A stretch of DNA of 64,000 nucleotides, from assembly GCA_038327995.1 (NCBI GenBank), contig JBBQLP010000004.1, forward strand, positions 23,899 to 87,898. Reading direction: 5' to 3'. Under the pieces are notes generated by a model. It saw nothing but the letters and a program-made list of their open reading frames with translations, did not search any database and was not told the DNA's origin. Within the stretch, counting starts at the first letter, position 1; every line of letters starts with the position of its first letter. Positions 28,794 through 37,259 of the stretch are shown here, in pieces. The stretch is from CAIOYC01 sp038327995. Its GTDB lineage: Bacteria; Pseudomonadota; Alphaproteobacteria; Caulobacterales; Caulobacteraceae. The position numbers were made by a program, and so were the translations under genes.

Positions 28794-30638
28794 CTAGCGC
28801 TCCACCTGCCCTACATCGCGCACCGCTCCCCGCGCGGCTGAGGTGGTCATGGCGGCGTAGGCTCTTAGGGCAGGGGTGATTTTGCGGGGGCGGGGGTTCT
28901 GGGGTTTGAAGCCCTTTGACGCCTGCATCGCCTGCCGCTCAGCCACCACGGCGTCGGACACAGCGAGGTGGATGGAGCGTGCGGGGATGTCGATTTCGAT
29001 GCGGTCGCCGTTCTGCACCAGCGCGATCAGGCCGCCTTCCGCCGCTTCGGGGGAGATGTGACCGATGGAGAGGCCAGAGGTGCCGCCGGAAAAGCGCCCA
29101 TCGGTGACGAGCGCGCAGGCTTTGCCCAGCCCCTTCGATTTTATGTAGCTGGTCGGGTAGAGCATCTCCTGCATTCCCGGACCGCCGCGCGGCCCTTCGT
29201 AGCGGATCACTACCACCTCGCCCGCCACGACCTTGCCGGTCAGGATGGCGGAGACCGCGTCGTCTTGGCTCTCGAACACCTTGGCGGGTCCCGCGAAGAT
29301 CAGGATGCTTTCGTCCACCCCCGCCGTCTTCACGATGCAGCCGTCCGGCGCCAGGTTGCCGGTTAGCACCGCCAGCCCGCCGTCCTGGCTGAAGGCGTGG
29401 ACTGCGCTCCTGATCACGCCTGTTTCGCGGTCGAGGTCCAGCGCGTCCCAGCGCTCGGACTGGCTGAACGCGGTCTGGGTCGGAACGCCGCCGGGCGCGG
29501 CGCGATAGAAGTCCTGCACCACCTCGGAATTGGTCTGGGCGATGTCCCAGCGCGCCACCGCCTCGGCCAGGGTCCTGCTGTGAACGGTCGGCAGATTAGT
29601 TTTCAGGAGCCCCGCCCGGTCGAGTTCGCCAAGGATGGCCATGACGCCGCCAGCGCGGTGCACGTCCTCCATGTGCACGTCGGCCTTGGCGGGCGCGACC
29701 TTGCAGAGGCAGGGAACATGGCGGGAAAGACGGTCAATGTCGGCCATGGTGAAGTCCACCTCCGCCTCATGGGCGGCCGCGAGCAGGTGCAGCACCGTAT
29801 TGGTTGATCCGCCCATAGCGATATCGAGGCACATGGCGTTCTCGAACGCAGCTTTGGAGGCGATGGCGCGGGGGAGGGCGGTTGGGTCATCCTGTTCGTA
29901 GTAGCGCTTGGCGAGATCGACGATCACGTGCCCGGCTTCAAGGAACAGCCGCTCGCGGTCGGCATGGGTGGCCAGGGTCGAGCCGTTGCCCGGCAAAGAG
30001 AGTCCCAGCGCCTCGGTCAGGCAATTCATCGAATTGGCGGTGAACATCCCCGAACAGGAACCGCAGGTGGGGCAGGCCGCGCGCTCGATCGCCTTCACGT
30101 CGTCGTCGGAGATGGAGTCGTCGGCGGCGGCGACCATGGCGTCCACGAGGTCAAGAGCCACGGTCTTGCCTTTCAGCACCACCTTGCCTGCCTCCATCGG
30201 TCCGCCGGAGACGAACACCACGGGGATGTTGATCCGCAGCGCCGCCATCAGCATTCCCGGCGTGATCTTGTCGCAGTTGGAGATGCAGACCATGGCGTCG
30301 GCGCAGTGGGCGTTGACCATATATTCCACGCTGTCGGCGATCAGTTCGCGCGAGGGCAGGGAATAGAGCATCCCGTCGTGGCCCATGGCGATGCCGTCGT
30401 CTACGGCGATGGTGTTGAACTCCTTGGCCACTCCGCCCGCACGCTCGATCTCTCTGGCCACCAATTGGCCGAGGTCCTTCAAATGCACGTGTCCCGGCAC
30501 GAACTGGGTGAAGGAATTGCAGACGGCGATGATCGGCTTGCCGAAGTCGCTGTCCTTCATTCCGGTTGCGCGCCACAGGCCCCGCGCGCCCGCCATGTTG
30601 CGACCGTGAGTGGTAGTGCGGGAACGATAGGCGGGCAT
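28794..30638 (-). CDS. ilvD: Dihydroxy-acid dehydratase
   Basis: Dehydrates dihydroxy acids to 2-keto acids, the third common step of Ile/Val synthesis. The 614-residue protein has the iron-sulfur cysteines in AVCNSFTQFVPGHVHL, SNCDKITPGMLMAALR and CPTCGSCSGMFTANSMNCL, and C-terminal GRFSGGTSGLSIGHISPEA. The length is normal. It lies upstream of the ilvB unit on the same strand, but the 278-bp gap with its own attenuator indicates separate control. It diverges from the chorismate mutase gene by 220 bp. Confidence 0.98.
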   Translation of the reverse strand: MPAYRSRTTTHGRNMAGARGLWRATGMKDSDFGKPIIAVCNSFTQFVPGHVHLKDLGQLVAREIERAGGVAKEFNTIAVDDGIAMGHDGMLYSLPSRELIADSVEYMVNAHCADAMVCISNCDKITPGMLMAALRINIPVVFVSGGPMEAGKVVLKGKTVALDLVDAMVAAADDSISDDDVKAIERAACPTCGSCSGMFTANSMNCLTEALGLSLPGNGSTLATHADRERLFLEAGHVIVDLAKRYYEQDDPTALPRAIASKAAFENAMCLDIAMGGSTNTVLHLLAAAHEAEVDFTMADIDRLSRHVPCLCKVAPAKADVHMEDVHRAGGVMAILGELDRAGLLKTNLPTVHSRTLAEAVARWDIAQTNSEVVQDFYRAAPGGVPTQTAFSQSERWDALDLDRETGVIRSAVHAFSQDGGLAVLTGNLAPDGCIVKTAGVDESILIFAGPAKVFESQDDAVSAILTGKVVAGEVVVIRYEGPRGGPGMQEMLYPTSYIKSKGLGKACALVTDGRFSGGTSGLSIGHISPEAAEGGLIALVQNGDRIEIDIPARSIHLAVSDAVVAERQAMQASKGFKPQNPRPRKITPALRAYAAMTTSAARGAVRDVGQVER

Positions 30639-30858
30639 GGAATCGAAACTCGCGGGAGATTGGGATAGGACGGTTTCGACGGTCTATAGCGCCTCTCAGC
30701 GCAAATCTCGCCCCTTTCAGCGGCGAAGAGGCTGGTGTTGGCGCAACAATCTTGCGTGGCGCGCCTATTTGCTGTGGGAGAAGCGCGGCTGGGACGCTAT
30801 GCGGACTTGCGCGCCGGGGGGCGCCGCCTAAGGTCCGCGCGACATCACGGGGGAGCCA

Positions 30859-31656
30859 ATGTCTGAACCGCCCATGCCGTTGGAAGCCGTGCGCGCCCGC
30901 ATTGATGTGGTCGATGACGCGCTTCTGCGGCTGCTCGACGAGCGGGCCGGGCTGGCGGGCGCCGTGGCGGCGGCAAAGCGGGCGGCGGCGGGAGACGGTC
31001 CGGTTCCCTTTGGCCTGAGGCCCGCGCGGGAAACGCAGGTGATCCGGCGCTTGCTGGCGCGCTCCCATCCCGGCGCTTCGACCGCGCTGGTGGTGCGGCT
31101 GTGGCGTGAGCTAATGGGCGAGAGCCTTGCCGCACAAGGACCGTTTTCGATCACCGCCTTCGCCGGGCGCGATCCGGCGCGAATGGCGGAACTGGCGCGG
31201 CTGAGGTTCGGCGCGGCCCCGCCCCTGACGATGGTCAACAACGCGGAGGCGGCCCTGGCGGCGGCCAAGCGGTCTGGTGGTGTGGCGCTCTTGCCGCTCG
31301 ATACGAGCTCCGCGCCGTGGGGACGATTGCTGGCTGAGCCTGGACTTCGCTGTTTCGCCATCTTGCCCTGCCTCTCCGCTTGGGGACCGCCCGCTGCGCT
31401 CGCCGTGGCGTCGGTGGAGGTCGAGCCTTCGGGGTCGGACCAGACCCTTTGGGTGACGGACGCTGGCGATCCCGCCGCCATCATCATTGGCCAGTTGAGT
31501 GCCGAGGGGCTGGCGGCGGAGCTTCTCCGCGAAGCAGGGGGGCTGAAACTCTTCACCCTCGCCGGATATGTACAGGCGGAGGACCCACGCCTGCACCGCG
31601 CGCCGGGTCGTTTGTCGGGCGTCATCGGCGCCGCGCCCCTGGCGTTCGACCCGTAA
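30859..31656 (+). CDS. Chorismate mutase (AroQ domain) with C-terminal extension
   Basis: Residues 1-95 form an AroQ-type helical domain: LEAVRARIDVVDDALLRLLDERAGLAGAVA, then RPARETQVIRRLL and a third helix ending WRELMGESLAAQ. This converts chorismate to prephenate for Phe and Tyr. The remaining 170 residues are laid out like a prephenate-dehydratase-type periplasmic-binding lobe (FSITAFAGRDPARMAELARLRFG, AALAAAKRSGGVALLPLD) but lack clear PDT catalytic motifs, so the tail may be regulatory or decayed. GGGGGAG precedes the ATG. Confidence 0.82.
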   Translation: MSEPPMPLEAVRARIDVVDDALLRLLDERAGLAGAVAAAKRAAAGDGPVPFGLRPARETQVIRRLLARSHPGASTALVVRLWRELMGESLAAQGPFSITAFAGRDPARMAELARLRFGAAPPLTMVNNAEAALAAAKRSGGVALLPLDTSSAPWGRLLAEPGLRCFAILPCLSAWGPPAALAVASVEVEPSGSDQTLWVTDAGDPAAIIIGQLSAEGLAAELLREAGGLKLFTLAGYVQAEDPRLHRAPGRLSGVIGAAPLAFDP

Positions 31657-31657
31657 C

Positions 31658-32098
31658 TCAAGCCTGGCGGGTGAGCGCAGCGTGGACCCTGGCCAGGGGA
31701 AATCCGAACATCGAAATCCGACCGATCATCATGGCCGTCGTTTGCGTGATCTCCACGAAGTCTATGATGTGGGGCGGCTCCATGGGTCCGCCTGGATGAC
31801 GCGGACGGTCGAAGACGATGCGAAAGTCCTGGCCGCGCTGGCGTCCCCGCATCCGGGCAGCCTGCAACGCATCGTGGCCGAGGATGAAACCCTGCTCGTC
31901 CGTGTGGATGGCCCAACTGCGCTGGAATACATCATCTCTGCCGATGTAGGTGTAGGTCTCGTCTAGATGCAGTGCGCGGTGCTCCTCCGACCATTCACCT
32001 GACATCTCGACGGTGAAGCGGCGCAGAATCTTGCCCGTAAAGCTCTGCACTGCGCCCACGCCGGTTAGACGCCCAAGGAAGAACTGTTCTGGAACCAT
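31658..32098 (-). CDS. DUF3833-like protein
   Basis: A 146-residue protein matching the DUF3833 pattern: FFLGRLTGVGAVQSFTGKILRRFTVEMSGEW, LHLDETYTYIGRDDVFQRSW and, near the end, RISMFGFPLARVHAALTRQ. It looks like a small beta-rich lipocalin-like domain; the function is unknown and no signal peptide is seen in this version. I preferred the ATG at 32098, which has a purine-rich AGGGCGGG just upstream; an ATG at 32155 would overlap the divergent TraB/GumN gene start. It converges on chorismate mutase with a 1-bp gap. Confidence 0.65.
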   Translation of the reverse strand: MVPEQFFLGRLTGVGAVQSFTGKILRRFTVEMSGEWSEEHRALHLDETYTYIGRDDVFQRSWAIHTDEQGFILGHDALQAARMRGRQRGQDFRIVFDRPRHPGGPMEPPHIIDFVEITQTTAMMIGRISMFGFPLARVHAALTRQA

Positions 32099-32144
32099 CC
32101 CGCCCGCCCTGTGAGACCGTCGCAACCATGCTATATCCTCACGG

Positions 32145-33128
32145 ATGATCGGCATACGACTTTGCGCCGGGATTGGCGCCCTTGCTATCGCCCTAGTAGG
32201 GCCAGTGAATGCACAGGCGCCAGCCGTTCCACTGGCCCCGCCCGCTATTGATCCAACCGCCAGTGCGGTGATTCAGGAGCTGGAGGTGATCGGACGAAGG
32301 CCGGGTCCGGCGCTCTGGACTGTTCGGCGCGGCGATTCCAGCGTGGTGATCCTCGGCGGGGTGTCGCCCCTACCGCATATGCTGGAGTGGAACACCATCC
32401 GGGTTGAGAGAGCCATGGACGGCGCAAACCTGGTTCTCCTGCCGCCAGCCGGTCGGGCCGGGGTGCTTGATATTCTGAGCATCCTCTTTCACGCGGGCGA
32501 TCTGCAACTCCCCGTCGGACAGACCTTGACCTCTTTGATGAGCACAGATGAGCGTGCCAGGTTCGACAATCTTCGCAACCAGATTCACACTGACGCAAAA
32601 CGCTACGAACGGCTCAAGCCCGCCATAGCTGGCCTTTTTCTACTATCGGATTTTCTCAAGGCAGCGGGACTATCCGCAGCGAAGCCTGCCTCGACCGTCA
32701 AGCGTTTGGCCGAACAAAAGCACATAAGGGTCAAAACCGTTGGCGATATAGATATCGGACAATTTTTTCGCTCGGAAAGCCGGATGGACGCCGCTCAGAA
32801 CAAGGCCTGTTTCGACGCCGCGCTCACCGATGCTGAATGGGACGCCAGCCGAGCTCGTCCTGTGGCGGATGCATGGGCCAACGGCGATCTACGCGCAGTA
32901 CGCGCGGAGTATTTCGGTGCGTTTATGGATGCTTGCGTCTTAAAACTGCCGACGCTTAGGGCCATGCTTGACAAGGGGGAGGCCGAGGCGGTGGCCGCGA
33001 TCGATGCAGCGCTGATCAAGCCAGGCAAGACCGTGGCAGTGATCGACCTCAGCCTGCTGCTGCGCGCCAACGGTGTGCTGGACCGGCTAAAAGCCGAGGG
33101 TGCCGATATTACAGTGCCGCCGGATTGA
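32145..33128 (+). CDS. TraB/GumN family protein
   Basis: A 327-residue exported protein: signal peptide MIGIRLCAGIGALAIALVG with cleavage after VNA. The mature chain resembles the TraB/GumN fold (PALWTVRRGDSSVVILGGVSPLP at the first beta hairpin, IRVERAMDGANLVLLPP, and the C-terminal GKTVAVIDLSLLLRANGVLDRLKAEG). Relatives include Tiki-type metalloproteases, but the typical GxxH and GNxH motifs are altered here (GGVS, and RANG in place of GNxH), so proteolytic activity is doubtful. It is less GC-rich than its neighbours. Confidence 0.7.
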   Translation: MIGIRLCAGIGALAIALVGPVNAQAPAVPLAPPAIDPTASAVIQELEVIGRRPGPALWTVRRGDSSVVILGGVSPLPHMLEWNTIRVERAMDGANLVLLPPAGRAGVLDILSILFHAGDLQLPVGQTLTSLMSTDERARFDNLRNQIHTDAKRYERLKPAIAGLFLLSDFLKAAGLSAAKPASTVKRLAEQKHIRVKTVGDIDIGQFFRSESRMDAAQNKACFDAALTDAEWDASRARPVADAWANGDLRAVRAEYFGAFMDACVLKLPTLRAMLDKGEAEAVAAIDAALIKPGKTVAVIDLSLLLRANGVLDRLKAEGADITVPPD

Positions 33129-33203
33129 CGGGATCGCGCTGGCTAAGCCATTTCCTCCGCAAGCAAACGTGCTTTATTGAAAACGTCGCATTCACAGGTT
33201 CTC

Positions 33204-34718
33204 ATGCAGTCTGTCTTCAAGCCTCTCGCCGCCGCGCTTTTTCTGACCCTGGTCGCCGCGCCCGCCTATGCACAGGACGGCAAGGGCGCGCCGCCTGCCG
33301 CCGCGCACAAGGACGCCGACCTTCTGGACCTCGCGCCCTTCCCGGCCGACGCCAGCGCCAGACAGGTCACACATCTGGCTGGCAAGACCCTCAGCTACAC
33401 CGCCACGGTAGGCAGCCTGCCTGTGCTAGACGAAAAGGGCCGCAAGATCGCCGAGGTGGTGTTCACCGCCTATATGCTCGACGGCCCGAAAGACCCCCAT
33501 CGCCCAGTCACCTTCGCCTTCAACGGTGGGCCGGGTGCAGCGTCGGTTTATCTGAACCTCGGCGCCATCGGGCCCAAGCGGGTGCAGTTCGGCGCGGCAG
33601 GGGATAGTCCCTCCGATCCCACCGGCATGGTGGACAACCCCGGCACATGGCTCGATTTCACTGATCTGGTCTTCATCGATCCGGTAGGCACCGGCTTCAG
33701 TCGGTCCTTGATCCCGGACGAACAGGCCAAGAGCAAGTTCTTCACCGTGAAGTCGGACATCGACTATCTGTCGCGGATCGTCTTCGACTGGCTGGTCAAG
33801 AACGAGCGGATGGGCTCGCCGAAATACGTGGTGGGCGAAAGCTATGGCGGCTTCCGCGCGCCGCGCATCACCCACACCCTGCAGACCGACCTCGGCGTCG
33901 GCGTCACCGGAGTGGTGATGGTATCGCCGTTCCTGGATGCGGCCTCGTGGAGCGGGGCCAATTTTTCGCCAATGCCGTGGATATCGACCCTGCCCTCGAT
34001 GGCGGCGTCAAACCTGGAGCGGCAGGGCAAGCTGACACCGGAGTCGCTGGTCGAGGTGGAGAATTATGCGCGGGGCGAATACGCCACCGACCTGATGCGC
34101 GGACAGTCCGATCCGGCGGCGCTGGAACGGATCGTCAAGCGTGTTTCAGGCTACACCGGGCTTGACCCCGCCTATGTGCGCCGGGCCGGAGGGCGGATCG
34201 AGAGCCGAGCCTACCTGCGTGAGCTCTATCGCGATCAGGGACGGCTGGGCTCTTGGTACGACCCCAACGTCACGGCCTATGACCCCTTCCCATGGGCGCC
34301 GCAGCAACAGGTGAACGATCCGATCCTCGACGGGATTCTGGCTCCCACCACCAGCGCTATCGTCGATTTCGACACCCGCGTAGTTGGCTGGAAGATCCAC
34401 GACCGCTACGAGCCGCTCAGCCGCCGGGTCGGGCAGCTTTGGGAGCCGGGCTGGGCGCAGACGGCGGAGTCGGCCACGGCGCTGCGGGAGTCCATCGCCG
34501 TCGATCCGAAGATGAAGGTCCTGATCCTGCACGGTTATGACGACCTGTCGTGCCCGTTCTTCGTCTCGCAACTGGTGCTGGACCAGATGCCCAAGCTGGG
34601 CGGCGATCCGAACCGGGTGCAACTACACAAATATCCGGGCGGGCATATGTTCTACAGCCGCCCCGACAGCCAAGCCGCCATGCGCCGCGACGTGATGACG
34701 ATGTTCGGCGCCCGCTAG
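33204..34718 (+). CDS. S10 family serine carboxypeptidase-like peptidase
   Basis: A 504-residue periplasmic peptidase. The signal peptide is MQSVFKPLAAALFLTL, cleaved near AYAQ. The alpha/beta-hydrolase triad is visible as Ser in VVGESYGGFRAPR, Asp in LHGYDDLSCPF and His in KYPGGHMFYSR; FAFNGGPGAASVYLNLGAIGP forms the oxyanion region of S10 enzymes. An in-frame TTG nine codons upstream (33177) was not chosen because the ATG gives a clean signal sequence. The NUDIX gene starts on the next base after its stop, so the two are probably cotranscribed. Confidence 0.9.
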   Translation: MQSVFKPLAAALFLTLVAAPAYAQDGKGAPPAAAHKDADLLDLAPFPADASARQVTHLAGKTLSYTATVGSLPVLDEKGRKIAEVVFTAYMLDGPKDPHRPVTFAFNGGPGAASVYLNLGAIGPKRVQFGAAGDSPSDPTGMVDNPGTWLDFTDLVFIDPVGTGFSRSLIPDEQAKSKFFTVKSDIDYLSRIVFDWLVKNERMGSPKYVVGESYGGFRAPRITHTLQTDLGVGVTGVVMVSPFLDAASWSGANFSPMPWISTLPSMAASNLERQGKLTPESLVEVENYARGEYATDLMRGQSDPAALERIVKRVSGYTGLDPAYVRRAGGRIESRAYLRELYRDQGRLGSWYDPNVTAYDPFPWAPQQQVNDPILDGILAPTTSAIVDFDTRVVGWKIHDRYEPLSRRVGQLWEPGWAQTAESATALRESIAVDPKMKVLILHGYDDLSCPFFVSQLVLDQMPKLGGDPNRVQLHKYPGGHMFYSRPDSQAAMRRDVMTMFGAR

Positions 34719-35444
34719 GTGCCAGAGATACCCGAGGACCCGAAGTATGACCCGACGGCGGACGGCCCCCTGCGTGCGGCGGGGGTCGCAAGCGTGCGGC
34801 CGCGCAACGCCGCGACGCTGATTCTGGTGCGGCGCGATCTCGGCGGCGTGAAGGTCTTGATGGGCCGACGCAGCCGGGGTCATGACTTCATGCCCGACAA
34901 GTGGGTGTTTCCCGGCGGGCGCGTGGACCGGGGAGACTTCACCGCCCCCGCCGCGAGCGACCTGAAGCCCGAGGTCGCCGCCAAACTTCTGCTCACCGCG
35001 CCACGCCGCCCGACCCTGCCGCGCGCGCTGGCGCTGGCGGCCATTCGCGAAACCTGGGAGGAGGCGGGGCTGATGCTGGGAGCGTCCGCCCCTGCGCGTC
35101 CTGTCGCCGGGCCGTGGAGGGGGTTCCTGGCTGCAGGCGCCTTGCCCAATCTTCAGCCGCTGGAGTTCGTGGCGCGAGCGATCACCCCGCCCTATCGCCC
35201 CAAACGCTTCGACGCCCGTTTCTTCATGGCCGAGGCGCACGCCCTGATGAGCCTGGATCGCTCGGAGGGTTCCGGGGAACTGGACGAGGTCGAGTGGATC
35301 GCGCTGGAAGACACAGTGCAGTTCGACCTGCCCAACGTGACGCGGTTCGTGCTGAAGGAGATGGAGGCGAGGCTGGCCGATCCGGCGCGGCCTGTGCTGT
35401 CGCTATCGGCACGGTATGGCGCACGGCACTTGGCGAGGTTGTAG
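34719..35444 (+). CDS. NUDIX hydrolase
   Basis: A 241-residue protein beginning with GTG directly after the upstream stop. The NUDIX fold is shown by AATLILVRRDLGGVKVLMGRR, KWVFPGGRVDRGD and the catalytic helix RALALAAIRETWEEAGLMLG, with REXXEEXG matching the metal-binding box (RETWEEAG). About 45 residues separate the first Gly of the box from that helix, an insertion typical of a proteobacterial subgroup of CoA/ADP-ribose-type NUDIX proteins. The substrate is not predictable. It converges on dprA. Confidence 0.85.
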   Translation: MPEIPEDPKYDPTADGPLRAAGVASVRPRNAATLILVRRDLGGVKVLMGRRSRGHDFMPDKWVFPGGRVDRGDFTAPAASDLKPEVAAKLLLTAPRRPTLPRALALAAIRETWEEAGLMLGASAPARPVAGPWRGFLAAGALPNLQPLEFVARAITPPYRPKRFDARFFMAEAHALMSLDRSEGSGELDEVEWIALEDTVQFDLPNVTRFVLKEMEARLADPARPVLSLSARYGARHLARL

Positions 35445-35459
35445 GAAGGCAAGCGAAAC

Positions 35460-36572
35460 CTACCCCCGCGCCACCATTCCACCTGGCAGCAGGTTCACCC
35501 GATTCGCCAGCGACAACTCCACCAGCGCGGCGAATACAGCGGGCGCGGGCGCGCAGAGAATGCGGACGATCTCGTCGATAGGCGTGGCGGTGAAAGAGGT
35601 CAGGTCGAACGCCCGTTCGCGCAGGCGGTCAGCTTCCCGCTCCATGCCGACCTCATCCACGTTCGCAACGTCGAACAGGTCGCGCTCCGGCTCGCGCACC
35701 ATCACCGAGGGATTGAGGTTGCGGATCACGTCCTCAGCGCCTTCGCACAGGATCGCACCCTGTCGGATCAGGTCGTTGGTTCCCTTTGCGCGCGGATCGA
35801 GCGGCGAGCCTGGCACGGCGAATACATCGCGGCCCTGTTCGCCTGCCAGCCGTGCTGTGATCAAAGAGCCGGAGCGCATCTCCGCCTCCACCACCACCAC
35901 ACCCAGCGAAAGGCGGGAGATAATGCGGTTGCGGCGGGGGAAGTCTTTCGCCTGCGCTCTGTGACCTATGGGGCTTTCGGAAACCAGGCAGCCCTCTTCT
36001 GCCACGCGACGATGCAGCTCCGCGTGCTCGGGGGGATAGATGTCATCCACGCCGCCGCCCAGCACCGCCGCCGTGCCGCTCTTCAATGCGCCCTCGTGCG
36101 CTGCCCCGTCGATACCGCGTGCGAGGCCGGAGATAATGGCGTAGCCCGCCTCGCCGAGGTCGCTGGCGAGCTGGCGCGCGAAACGCTGCCCGCTGACCGA
36201 GGCGATGCGGGCGCCGACGATGGCGACGGAGGGGCGCGACAGGATTGCTGCATCGCCAATGATCCACAGGATCGGCGGCGGCGGATCGAGCGCTGCTAGC
36301 TGAGGCGGAAAGCCCGCTTCGCCAACGGTGATGAAGACCGCGCCCTTTTTGGTGCCCTCCGCCAGTTCGCGCTCGGCTTCAGCGGCGGTGGGGATGCGCA
36401 CGGGGGCGGTGCGACCGCCTCGCATCGACAGGCCCGGCAGTGCCTCCACCGCACGCGCCGCTGTGCCGCAGCGCTTCATCAGGGCGGCGTAGGTGACGGG
36501 TCCTACTGTTTCCGTCCGCGCCAGACGCAAGCGCGCGAGCCGCTCCACGTCTGGGATGAGCGCCAGGGTCAA
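35460..36572 (-). CDS. dprA: DNA-processing protein DprA
   Basis: Binds incoming single-stranded DNA and loads RecA in natural transformation. The 370-residue protein has a helical N-terminal region (DVERLARLRLARTETVGPVTYAALMKR), the Rossmann-like core (SVAIVGARIASVSGQRFARQLAS, YAIISGLARGIDGAAHEGAL, AVLGGGVDDIYPPEHAEL, FPRRNRIIS, VVVEAEMRSGSLITARLA) and a small C-terminal winged domain. It starts with TTG in a TTGA overlap with the plsY stop, so the long open frame up to 36899 inside plsY is a shadow. Confidence 0.95.
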   Translation of the reverse strand: MTLALIPDVERLARLRLARTETVGPVTYAALMKRCGTAARAVEALPGLSMRGGRTAPVRIPTAAEAERELAEGTKKGAVFITVGEAGFPPQLAALDPPPPILWIIGDAAILSRPSVAIVGARIASVSGQRFARQLASDLGEAGYAIISGLARGIDGAAHEGALKSGTAAVLGGGVDDIYPPEHAELHRRVAEEGCLVSESPIGHRAQAKDFPRRNRIISRLSLGVVVVEAEMRSGSLITARLAGEQGRDVFAVPGSPLDPRAKGTNDLIRQGAILCEGAEDVIRNLNPSVMVREPERDLFDVANVDEVGMEREADRLRERAFDLTSFTATPIDEIVRILCAPAPAVFAALVELSLANRVNLLPGGMVARG

Positions 36573-37219
36573 GGGGCGTCGGTCAGGGCCGGTTCGGTCC
36601 TCGCCGCGCCGATGCGGGGTTCGGTCCCTGCCAAGAGGCGCGTGATGTTCTCCCGGTGGCGAATGAAGACCAGGACGGCGATAAACATGGCAAGCACGAT
36701 GACTGAACGCGGCTGATGCAGCAGAAAGGCGAACAATGGGGCCAGCGCCACCGCCGCTAACGCCGCCAGCGATGATAGACGCAGGATCGCTGCCACCGCG
36801 ATCCAGGTCAGCGCCGCTGCGACCCCCACGGGCCACGCCGCCGCCAGCGTGACGCCAAAGAAGGTGGCCACCCCCTTGCCGCCCTTGAACCCCAACCACA
36901 CAGGGAAGAGGTGGCCGAGAAACGCCGCCCCTCCCGCAAGCGCTGCGGCTAAGTCGTTGATAGGGCCGTTCTCAACCAAGGCGCGTGCAACCAACACCGC
37001 GACCACGCCCTTGCCGCCGTCGCCCAGGAGCGTGAAGAACGCCAGCTCGCGCCGCCCTGTGCGCAGCACATTGGTCGCGCCAATGTTGCCGGATCCAATC
37101 TCGCGCACATCCCCCGCGCCGCCGAGCTGGGTGACGATTACCCCGAACGGGATCGAGCCAAGCAAATAGCCACCGATGAGACAGGCGGCGAAGGCGAGGT
37201 AGGTCAGGCCGAGGATCAT
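36569..37219 (-). CDS. plsY: Glycerol-3-phosphate acyltransferase PlsY
   Basis: Inner-membrane enzyme moving acyl groups from acyl-phosphate to glycerol 3-phosphate, the first step of phospholipid synthesis. The 216-residue protein has five to six membrane helices and the three PlsY loops: LLGSIPFGVIV, EIGSGNIGATNVLRTGRR with GDGGKG, and FLGHLFPVWLGFKGGKGVATFFG. It follows pyrC' by 40 bp on the same strand and its stop overlaps the dprA start, giving a pyrB-pyrC'-plsY-dprA unit. Confidence 0.97.
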   Translation of the reverse strand: MILGLTYLAFAACLIGGYLLGSIPFGVIVTQLGGAGDVREIGSGNIGATNVLRTGRRELAFFTLLGDGGKGVVAVLVARALVENGPINDLAAALAGGAAFLGHLFPVWLGFKGGKGVATFFGVTLAAAWPVGVAAALTWIAVAAILRLSSLAALAAVALAPLFAFLLHQPRSVIVLAMFIAVLVFIRHRENITRLLAGTEPRIGAARTEPALTDAP

Positions 37220-37259
37220 GCAGCGAGCATCGCCAGTTCAGAGGCGCAGTGCAAGACGC

